DNA from: Myxococcota bacterium
GTDB taxonomy: Bacteria; Myxococcota; Polyangia; GCA-2747355; JAKLHH01
Direction: 5' to 3'
NCBI GenBank assembly: GCA_022710245.1
Contig: JAKLHH010000119.1
Span: forward strand, 1 to 11,637
DNA: 11,637 bases
Shown: positions 6,129 through 11,637 of the stretch, piece by piece
How the letters are laid out: every line of letters starts with the position of its first letter
Position numbering within the stretch: position 1 is the stretch's first letter
Notes under the pieces: generated by a model
Seen by the model: only the letters and a program-made list of their open reading frames with translations
What the model was told of the DNA's origin: nothing
The model's database searches: none
Program-made: the position numbers and the translations under genes

Positions 6129-6695
6129 ATGGAGATGAGATTCAAGGCCGCCGTCGCCTTCGCAGTCCTCGCCGGGTTCAGCGTGCTGGTCACCGGCAAG
6201 TTCCTCCTCGCCGTGCGCACCAGCGCCGCCGCCGAGCGCGGCGGCTCCTGCCTGACCCTGCACGGCGAGCCGCTGCAGGCTCAGGCGCCGGACTTCGAGC
6301 TCCCCGACCTGCAGGGCAGGAAACACCGCCTCTCCGAGCTGCGTGGCAAGACGGTGCTGCTGAACTTCTGGTTCACCGGGTGCAAGCCGTGCGTCGAGGA
6401 GATCCCGTCGCTGGTCGCGCTGCAGGCGCGGCGGGCCGGCAAGGACTTCGCGCTGCTCACGGTCAGCGTCGACGACGCGGCGGCCGACGTGAAGAGCTTC
6501 CTCGGCAAGCTCGGCGTTCGCGAGGGCGCGCTCCCCCTGCTCCTCGACACCAGCAAGAAGGTCCCGGAGAGCTACGGCACCAGCAAGTACCCCGAGACGT
6601 TCCTCATCGATCGCGAGGGCGTCGTCCGCTACAAGTTCGTCTGGAAGCGCGACTGGGCAGGCGAGGACGCGCTGCGGTGTGTCGGGAGCCTCTGA
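6129..6695 (+). CDS. TlpA/ResA-like membrane-anchored thioredoxin (188 aa)
   Basis: The N-terminus has one hydrophobic segment (~7-27), probably an uncleaved anchor placing the domain outside the cytoplasmic membrane. The AhpC/TSA-thioredoxin domain begins at APDFELPDL (53-61). It carries the active site WFTGCKPC (C85 and C88) and the cis-Pro region KYPETFLID (Pro155). Proteins of this type reduce disulfides in exported proteins, for example during cytochrome c maturation, or defend against thiol oxidation. The CKPC pair differs from the CEPC common in ResA. Two extra Cys (41, 184) flank the domain. The start may be ATG 6129 or ATG 6135; neither has a ribosome site, and a TATGCG box at 6123-6128 preceded by TG would place a transcript start at the second ATG, suggesting leaderless translation. 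No cytochrome genes are adjacent, so the substrate is unknown. Confidence 0.88.
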   Translation: MEMRFKAAVAFAVLAGFSVLVTGKFLLAVRTSAAAERGGSCLTLHGEPLQAQAPDFELPDLQGRKHRLSELRGKTVLLNFWFTGCKPCVEEIPSLVALQARRAGKDFALLTVSVDDAAADVKSFLGKLGVREGALPLLLDTSKKVPESYGTSKYPETFLIDREGVVRYKFVWKRDWAGEDALRCVGSL

Positions 6696-6704
6696 CGTCG
6701 GCCG

Positions 6705-6720
6705 GTGAGGTGAGCCTCAC
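6705..6720. terminator. Possible hairpin between convergent genes
   Basis: GTGAGG (6705-6710) and CCTCAC (6715-6720) form a perfect 6-bp stem with a TGAG loop in the 21-nt gap between the thioredoxin stop and the opposing zinc-ribbon gene stop, overlapping the latter. It lacks a T-run on either side. Bidirectional termination is plausible from position only. Confidence 0.3.
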
Positions 6721-8057
6721 GCGTTGAGGCGGGTGAGCCGCGCCAGCGTGAGCACCACCGTCGCCAGACCCGCCGCGGCGGTGAGGAAGATTCCGACGGT
6801 GAACTGGGTGTCCGTGGCTGTCAGGAACCGGTAGACGGGGGCCGCCACCGGGACCGCGGCGACCAGGACCTGGAGGCCGAGGAGCGTCCCGGCCAGACGC
6901 CGCCGCGAGGTGCGCCGGTAGAGGAGGAAGAGCAGCAGCACGGCCCCACCCGCCGAGGCCGCGCCGTACTCCTGGATGCCGGCGAGCAGCCCCTCGCCCA
7001 GCACCGTGCTCCAGGGCAGGAACGAGGCCACCAGCGCGAGGAGCGCGGCCCAGAGCGTCCAGCGGTCGAGGCGGTGCATGCGCGCGTAGAGCAGCCGGGC
7101 GGAGGAGAGCACATCGTCGACGCCGCGCGAGACGTTGGACTCCTCGACGGCGAGCGGGCCCCCGGCCTCGCGCTTGGCAGCGGCGCCTGTCGCGGGCGCG
7201 GCCTTGCGCTTCTCCTCCTCGCGGCGCGCCTGCTTCACCATCGGCGGCAGCGAGAGGTCCACGATCTGCGTGCCCCGCTGCGCCTCGGGGTCCTCGGTGA
7301 CGAGCTCCGTGGCGATCTGCGCCTGCGGTCCGAACTGCCGCGCTCCCGCGGGCGCGCCGCTCACGGCCGGCATCGGTCCCGTCATCCGCAACACGTCAGG
7401 GGCCGGCAACGCGACCGCCGAGGGCGAGACCGGCGGCGCCGGGCGCACGGCCGGCACCGGCCCGGTGAGGCGGGCGGGGGGCGACGCGGGCGGACGGGGA
7501 GGCTGAGGCCCCGTCGGGCGGGGGGCGCGGGCCCGCGGCTGCGGGCCAGTCGAGACCCGCGGCCGCGGGTCGCTCCCCGCGCGCGGCCCGGCCCCCGCGG
7601 GCGTCGCTGGCAGCGGTGGCATCGCTGGCATCGCTGGCCGCGAGTCCGCCCCGACGCGGGGCACCGGCCCCGTCAGGTGGCCGTGACGGGGCTCGCTCGC
7701 CGAGCGCGGCTCGCTCGCCGAGCGCGGGTCCGTCGCCGAGCGCGGGTCCGTCGCCGCGCGCGGGTCCGTCGCCGAGCGCGGGCTGGCGCCGCGGGCGCGA
7801 CCGCCGGCGGCGCGAGGATCGCTCCCCGTCGGTCGCCGCCGCTCGCGGAGCGCCTTCGCCCGCGCCGCGGCCGCCTCCGCCTCGGAGACCTCCTGCGTGC
7901 GCTTCGCCGAGGTGAGGATCTCCGGGGTCGAGGTCCCCGCCTCGGCCCAGAGCTCGCTGAGATCGGTCTCCGCCACTGGCGCGGCGAAGACCGCGAGGCA
8001 GTGAGGGCAGCTCTCGAGGCCGTCGGCGATCTCGGCTCGGCAGTCGGGGCAGCGCAT
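6717..8057 (-). CDS. Zinc-ribbon, disordered-linker, four-helix membrane protein (446 aa)
   Basis: The N-terminus is a compact zinc ribbon: C3-x2-C6 and C17-x2-C20 (CPDC and CPHC). Residues ~50-310 are low-complexity and probably disordered, rich in Ala, Pro, Arg and Ser. They include five DNA-level 6-residue repeats of the type SATDPR/SASEPR (~95-124) and five scattered TGPxP motifs (near 129, 170, 182, 198, 226). The C-terminal ~115 residues hold four hydrophobic helices (~333-350, 362-380, 386-405, 419-440) with Arg-rich loops. The ribbon and linker therefore probably face the cytoplasm, tethered to the inner membrane. No enzymatic motif is seen. The gene starts 31 nt after the stop of the peptidase-barrel gene on the same strand, so co-transcription is likely. 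A TATACT box at 8073-8068 (minus) might also give it its own, almost leaderless transcript. Function unknown; a regulatory or scaffold role is inference. Confidence 0.78.
   Translation of the reverse strand: MRCPDCRAEIADGLESCPHCLAVFAAPVAETDLSELWAEAGTSTPEILTSAKRTQEVSEAEAAAARAKALRERRRPTGSDPRAAGGRARGASPRSATDPRAATDPRSATDPRSASEPRSASEPRHGHLTGPVPRVGADSRPAMPAMPPLPATPAGAGPRAGSDPRPRVSTGPQPRARAPRPTGPQPPRPPASPPARLTGPVPAVRPAPPVSPSAVALPAPDVLRMTGPMPAVSGAPAGARQFGPQAQIATELVTEDPEAQRGTQIVDLSLPPMVKQARREEEKRKAAPATGAAAKREAGGPLAVEESNVSRGVDDVLSSARLLYARMHRLDRWTLWAALLALVASFLPWSTVLGEGLLAGIQEYGAASAGGAVLLLFLLYRRTSRRRLAGTLLGLQVLVAAVPVAAPVYRFLTATDTQFTVGIFLTAAAGLATVVLTLARLTRLNA
7690..7779 (-). repeat. 18-bp tandem repeat (five units) in the zinc-ribbon gene
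   Basis: Five head-to-tail 18-base units at 7690-7707, 7708-7725, 7726-7743, 7744-7761 and 7762-7779 (plus-strand gg-[gc]-tc-[cg]-[cg]tcgccgagcgc, one unit with a single change) encode hexapeptides ending in D-P-R or E-P-R. Unit similarity implies recent tandem expansion inside a disordered linker, so length variation between strains is expected. Confidence 0.85.
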
Positions 8058-8088
8058 GGACCCCGCCAGTATACCGCTCCTCCCGCGG

Positions 8089-11010
8089 CTAGAACACGCT
8101 GCCGAGCAGGAAGTGGAAGGCGTTGCCGCCCTTGTCCATCAGCCCGCGCGCGTAGCCGAACCTGAAGGTCGAGGGGAGGTAGTACCCGATCACGCACTCG
8201 AGGAGCAGCTCGGCGCCCACGCCCACCTTGAAGTCGGAGAGCACGGGGTCCCCGAAGAAGGCGTTGCCGACGTCGACGAACGCCGTCGCGTGGACGTTGT
8301 TGAAGTAGAGGGGGAGCGTCGAGAAGCCCTTCTCGATGCTGAACAGGGGGAAGCGGTACTCGACGTTCAGCAGGTGGTACTGATCGCCGTAGACGACGCC
8401 CGGCGGGTAGCCGCGCAGGAAGGCGCCTCCGACCCGGGAGGTGGGATCGAAGAAGGAGCGCAGCACGTCCTGCTCGGGAAAGCCTCCGATGAAGAAGAGG
8501 CCGCGGCGCGCCAGGTCCCCGCTCCCGATGCCGCCCGCGAGCCGGAGCGCGAGGACGTGGTCGTACCACCAGGGCATCGGGATGAACTCGCTCCAGCCGT
8601 AGCTGAAGGTCGTCGTCTTGAAGTCGCTGCCGAAGGTCGGGTGATCGACCCGCAGCGAGAAGCTGACGTAGCGGCCCTTGGCGTTGCTGACCGACCAGGA
8701 GTAGCGCTGCAGGCTGGCGTAGCTCGCGCCCATGGTGACGCCGGAGAGGACGCCGAGCTGCGGGCGCACCGGGCTGAGCTCCCCGGGCAGGACCACGTGC
8801 TGCTGATCGCCGTCCGCGTCCTTGAAGTAGTTGAAGCGGTAGCCGACCGAGAGCGTCACCGAGTGGTTGGGCAGCCGCAGCACCGGCAGGCCGACGTAGA
8901 GGCCCGCGCTGTAGTTCTCCTCGATGTAGTTGCGACGGACGCCGTCCTCGGCCATGCCGCCGCGGACCGCGAGGTAGCGGCTGTGGTCGACGTCGAGCGA
9001 GGGCCAGAAGCGGTAGTAGCCGTAGGAGAGCCCGTAGGAGAGCGTGCCCCGCGCGGTGCCGACCACGGTCGAGAGCGCGAAGCGGTGCCGTCCGGCGACG
9101 TCGGAGCCGGCCAGGTCGATCCCGAACGCGGTGCCGAACGCGTCCTGGCCGAGGTTGAACATCCAGTTCCTCGGGTAGAGCGTCTGCAGCGGGTTGTAGC
9201 GCCCCTCCGGGTACTCGCGGCGCGCCACCTCCGGCGGCGGCGGGCGCCGGTTCACGTAGGGCAGCGCGGGCAGGTAGCGGCCGCGGTCGAGCTTCATCGC
9301 GTGGAGGTCGTAGCCCTTGGCGGTGAAGCCGACGTAGTAGGCCTCGGTCTCGTCCGGCGAGATGGTCGGCGAGAAGGCGCCGCCGAGGACGTTGGAGACC
9401 TGGAAGAGGCGGTCGCGCTCGAGGTCGTAGCAGTAGATGTTGAAGATGCCCGTGCGGTCGGAGCTGAAGTAGACGCGGCGCCCGTCGGCGCTGAAGCTGG
9501 GATCGGTGTCGAGCGCGCGGTCCGCGGTGAGGCGCCGGGCGCGGCCGCTGGCGACGTCCATCAGGTAGATGTCGCGCTCGCCGCCCTTCTTCCAGCGGGA
9601 GTAGACCAGGCGCTTGCCGTCGGGGCTCCAGCGCGGGGTGAAGATCTGGTCGCTCGCCGTGCCCTTGTGGAGCACGCGCTGCGGCCCCCCCTGGAAGGGC
9701 ATCAGGCGCAGGTCCATCTGCCCCAGCTCGCTCGAGGTGAAGGCGACCTGGCGCCCGTCGGGCGAGACCGCCGGGTCGCGCGCGCGCATCCCGCGGGTCA
9801 GGCGGCGCACCGCGCCGCTCGCGCGGTCACGCACGAAGAGGTCGTCGAAGCTGTAGAAGCTGCGCCAGGTCGACGACTCGCCGTAGACGAGCTGTCGTCC
9901 GTCGGGGGTGAGGTCGAGCCCGCTGCCGCCGAAGATCTCGTAGCGCTGGGTGACCTTGCCGCTCTTCAGGTCGAGGAGCTTGATCGAGGTCTGGCTGTGC
10001 CCGTCGGTGTCGATGAAGGCGAGCTCGCGGCCGTCACGGCTGAAGACGGGGGCTCCGCTCGACTCGCCGTGGTCGGTGATCTTGCGGAAGGTGGTGAGCC
10101 CGCGGCGCGCGGCCGCGTCCCGCTGCAGCTCGTAGCGGCGCTCGAGGTGCTGCTTGAAGTCGGCGTAGAGCTCGACGAAGGTCCTGCCCACCACCTCCTT
10201 GGCGATGCGGTTGATCCCGTAGGGGATCACCGTGCCGCCGTAGAGGTGCCCCATCTTCGTCAGCTTCTCCTCCCCGAAGCGCTCGGCGAGGTAGTGGAGG
10301 AACCGCGAACCGTAGAGGTAGGGTGCGTTCCCCCAGGGGAAGATGCGGGGGTTCGAGGTGATCTGGTCGAGGGTGAGCAGCTTGCCCTCGAGCACCGCCG
10401 AGCGGAGGTACATGTCGAAGATGCTGCTGCGGATGCGCCCCCCGGCGGTGCGCGCCGACTCGTAGTAGACCGCGAGCCCCTCGATGAACCAGCGCGGCTG
10501 GATCTGGTTCGGCGCCCAGGTGCGCCCGAGGATGTAGTTCACGATCTTGGCGAGGCCGTGGATCGTGTCGATGTGGAGGATGTGCGTGTACTCGTGGATG
10601 ATGAGCCCGTAGATCCAGTCGTCGTAGTCGTTGAGCGCGCTGAGCGAGCTCGGGCCCGTCGCGTAGAGGCGGACGATGTTCATCGGCACGCTCTGCGCCG
10701 AGCCGTTCGCGCCGTCGGTGTCGTCGGTGAGCACCAGGTGGGTCTTGCTCGAGGGCGCGTGCCCGAGCGCCTGCGAGAGGACCTCGTGCGCCTGCTCCGC
10801 CGCGCTCGCCACGCGCTGCGCCAGCTCGCGCTCGTCGTGCCGCACGCTGCGGTAGTAGTGGATGTAGAAGTGCGGGGTCTCCAGCGTGCGCCAGACCGCC
10901 GTGGGGTCGTTCGCGTGCGCCCCCCGCGCTGTCGCGAGCAGCGCGAGCAGCGCGAGCAGCGCCGGGAGCCAGCCTCGGCCAGCGACGTGGAGGGGACGGC
11001 GGCGGGTCAT
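8089..11010 (-). CDS. Outer-membrane fusion: MA-type zinc peptidase, TolB-like propeller and Omp85-like barrel (973-974 aa)
   Basis: Starts are GTG 11013 and ATG 11010; residue numbers count from the GTG. A signal peptide (cleavage likely after AHA, 32-34) leads to a gluzincin domain. TPHFYIHYY is followed by HEYTH (140-144; Zn ligands H140 and H144, catalytic E141) and WFIEGLAVYY (third ligand E178), the peptidase MA-like layout. Residues ~310-580 form six PD40/WD40-like blades with S-P-D-G-[RK]-x-[LV]-x-[YF] turns, as in TolB. From ~610 the sequence alternates like beta-strands. It contains FFIGGF, then LRGYPPG (R867-G868-Y869, the Omp85 loop-6 [V/L]RG[Y/F] signature), a VEYRFPL strand and a C-terminal Phe. 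That fits a 16-strand Omp85-type barrel of ~360 residues. No POTRA repeat is visible, so peptidase and propeller probably lie periplasmically beneath the barrel. Substrate unknown. The peptidase family and the domain order are well supported; translocation or activity is inference. Confidence 0.9.
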   Translation of the reverse strand: MTRRRPLHVAGRGWLPALLALLALLATARGAHANDPTAVWRTLETPHFYIHYYRSVRHDERELAQRVASAAEQAHEVLSQALGHAPSSKTHLVLTDDTDGANGSAQSVPMNIVRLYATGPSSLSALNDYDDWIYGLIIHEYTHILHIDTIHGLAKIVNYILGRTWAPNQIQPRWFIEGLAVYYESARTAGGRIRSSIFDMYLRSAVLEGKLLTLDQITSNPRIFPWGNAPYLYGSRFLHYLAERFGEEKLTKMGHLYGGTVIPYGINRIAKEVVGRTFVELYADFKQHLERRYELQRDAAARRGLTTFRKITDHGESSGAPVFSRDGRELAFIDTDGHSQTSIKLLDLKSGKVTQRYEIFGGSGLDLTPDGRQLVYGESSTWRSFYSFDDLFVRDRASGAVRRLTRGMRARDPAVSPDGRQVAFTSSELGQMDLRLMPFQGGPQRVLHKGTASDQIFTPRWSPDGKRLVYSRWKKGGERDIYLMDVASGRARRLTADRALDTDPSFSADGRRVYFSSDRTGIFNIYCYDLERDRLFQVSNVLGGAFSPTISPDETEAYYVGFTAKGYDLHAMKLDRGRYLPALPYVNRRPPPPEVARREYPEGRYNPLQTLYPRNWMFNLGQDAFGTAFGIDLAGSDVAGRHRFALSTVVGTARGTLSYGLSYGYYRFWPSLDVDHSRYLAVRGGMAEDGVRRNYIEENYSAGLYVGLPVLRLPNHSVTLSVGYRFNYFKDADGDQQHVVLPGELSPVRPQLGVLSGVTMGASYASLQRYSWSVSNAKGRYVSFSLRVDHPTFGSDFKTTTFSYGWSEFIPMPWWYDHVLALRLAGGIGSGDLARRGLFFIGGFPEQDVLRSFFDPTSRVGGAFLRGYPPGVVYGDQYHLLNVEYRFPLFSIEKGFSTLPLYFNNVHATAFVDVGNAFFGDPVLSDFKVGVGAELLLECVIGYYLPSTFRFGYARGLMDKGGNAFHFLLGSVF
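10934..10960 (-). repeat. Three perfect 9-bp repeats in the signal-peptide coding region
   Basis: gcgagcagc occurs three times in tandem (10934-10942, 10943-10951, 10952-10960) and encodes Ala-Leu-Leu units of the signal-peptide hydrophobic core. Gain or loss of a unit would change core length by three residues without a frameshift. Confidence 0.8.
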
Positions 11011-11073
11011 CACGTGCCCCGGAGCTTACCGTTTCGGCGCCGCGGGAGCCAGAGGCTGGTCCAGGCTCACCCC

Positions 11074-11102
11074 TTGAAAGCTGTGCTCCGCCGCGGTTCA
11101 AT
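11074..11102 (+). promoter_or_regulatory. Sigma70-like promoter for the DUF3592-like gene
   Basis: TTGAAA at 11074-11079 (five of six consensus bases) and TTCAAT at 11097-11102 (four of six) are exactly 17 nt apart. The predicted transcript start, near 11109, is only a few bases before the GTG at 11112, which has no ribosome site. This is the best promoter match in the window. It lies in the 101-nt divergent spacer shared with the peptidase-barrel gene. Confidence 0.5.
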
Positions 11103-11111
11103 GGCGGCGTC

Positions 11112-11637
11112 GTGGAGGAAGAGCACACCATCGCTGAGGCCGCGCTGGCCTCGCCGGCTCCCGTCCTGCTGCCGCCGCCGCGTCGCCTGGTCCCCGCGGC
11201 GAGGCGGCTGCGCGCCTGCAGCCTCGCCTTCTGGATCCTCGCGGTCCCCGGGGCCCTCGCGGTCCTCTGGCTCGGCTGGGACGAGCTCTCCGAGGCGCGG
11301 CGGCGAGCGCGGCTCTGGCGCGAGGGCGCGCAGGTCTCGGCCAGCGTGGTGGCGCTCGAGAAGGAGCGCTGGCTCGGCGTGCCGGTGCGGACCGCGCTGA
11401 TGCGCTACGAGCACGGCGGCCGCGTCCACCAGCGGCAGGTCCGCTGGGTCGAGGCTGACGTGTTCGCGCGGCTCCGCGTCGGAGAGCGCTTCGCCGCGCG
11501 CGTGGACCCCGCCGATCCCCGCACCAGCGTCTCGCAGCTCCTCGACGGCGACGAGCTCGAGCGCCGGCCGCTGCTGGAGGCGATCGGGTTCGCTTGCGGC
11601 GTCCTCCTCCTGGTCCTGGCCGCGGGCGGGCTCGCGC
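11112..11637 (+). CDS. DUF3592-like two-helix membrane protein (partial, C-terminus beyond right edge)
   Basis: The frame opens at GTG 11112 and remains open to the window edge (175 codons visible). There is no in-frame ATG upstream, so GTG is the likely start. A Pro/Arg-rich N-terminus is followed by a hydrophobic helix (~37-56), a soluble beta-rich domain (~62-150) and a second helix beginning near 156. The soluble part shows the layout of DUF3592 proteins: an AxVxASVVALEKE-like first strand, a central RYEHGGRVHQ strand, and RVGERFAARVDPADPRTSV, where the polar [VY]-[DN]-P-x-[DN]-P turn is typical. Such proteins are found widely in bacterial membranes and have no established function. The gene is divergent from the peptidase-barrel gene, with a 101-nt shared spacer. 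The family call rests on motif recall, not a search. Confidence 0.7.
   Translation, partial: MEEEHTIAEAALASPAPVLLPPPRRLVPAARRLRACSLAFWILAVPGALAVLWLGWDELSEARRRARLWREGAQVSASVVALEKERWLGVPVRTALMRYEHGGRVHQRQVRWVEADVFARLRVGERFAARVDPADPRTSVSQLLDGDELERRPLLEAIGFACGVLLLVLAAGGLA

Noticed and set aside
7690..7779. 18-bp direct repeats considered as iterons of a replication origin
   Set aside because: They are in frame with the zinc-ribbon gene and encode hexapeptides. No DnaA boxes or AT-rich segment are nearby.
8056..11400. 1,114-codon open frame on the plus strand opposite the peptidase-barrel gene
   Set aside because: Its product is a low-complexity Val/Ala/Glu/Arg string with no motif, while the minus strand carries multiple ordered, recognisable domains in the same bases. 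Long antisense frames are expected at this GC content.

Overview
The window is about 70% GC, with G or C at most third codon positions. It reads as a fragment of a Gram-negative, myxobacteria-like genome (Myxococcota or the former Deltaproteobacteria). The best taxonomic clue is a protein ending in a MYXO-CTERM-type sorting signal (Gly-Cys-Gly-Cys, a hydrophobic segment, then four Arg). An outer-membrane beta-barrel protein and a Cys-lipobox lipoprotein confirm a two-membrane envelope. No tRNA, rRNA, CRISPR array, insertion sequence, integrase or phage gene was found.

Layout, left to right. 1-1240 (minus, runs off the left edge): an LtaS-type membrane sulfatase-fold enzyme. 1359-1624 (plus): two very small overlapping ORFs behind a plausible promoter, followed by a spacer with a tandem repeat and a nested inverted repeat. 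1790-4273 (plus): a secreted lipoprotein with an eight-blade PQQ-type beta-propeller and a large unassigned C-terminal half. It converges, with only 9 nt between the stops, on 4283-5997 (minus), a secreted right-handed beta-helix protein with a heptad-repeat stalk and the MYXO-CTERM tail, broken by one -1 frameshift near 5700. A divergent spacer holding a hairpin and a 17-bp tandem repeat leads to 6129-6695 (plus), a membrane-anchored TlpA/ResA-like thioredoxin. That gene converges on a two-gene minus-strand unit. Its upstream gene (8089-11010) encodes a 973-974 residue fusion of a zinc peptidase, a TolB-like six-blade propeller and an Omp85-like outer-membrane barrel. Its downstream gene (6717-8057) encodes a zinc-ribbon, disordered, four-helix membrane protein. 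11112 to the right edge (plus, partial): a DUF3592-like two-helix membrane protein with a good promoter placed for leaderless translation.

The common theme is the cell envelope: apart from the tiny ORFs, every gene encodes a membrane, lipid-anchored or exported protein. The thioredoxin could serve exported Cys-containing neighbours, but nothing in the sequence proves this. The most unusual protein is the peptidase-propeller-Omp85 fusion, which lacks visible POTRA domains and is probably co-transcribed with the zinc-ribbon membrane protein. Long ORFs opposite the real genes, including one of more than 1,100 codons, are high-GC shadows and are not annotated.
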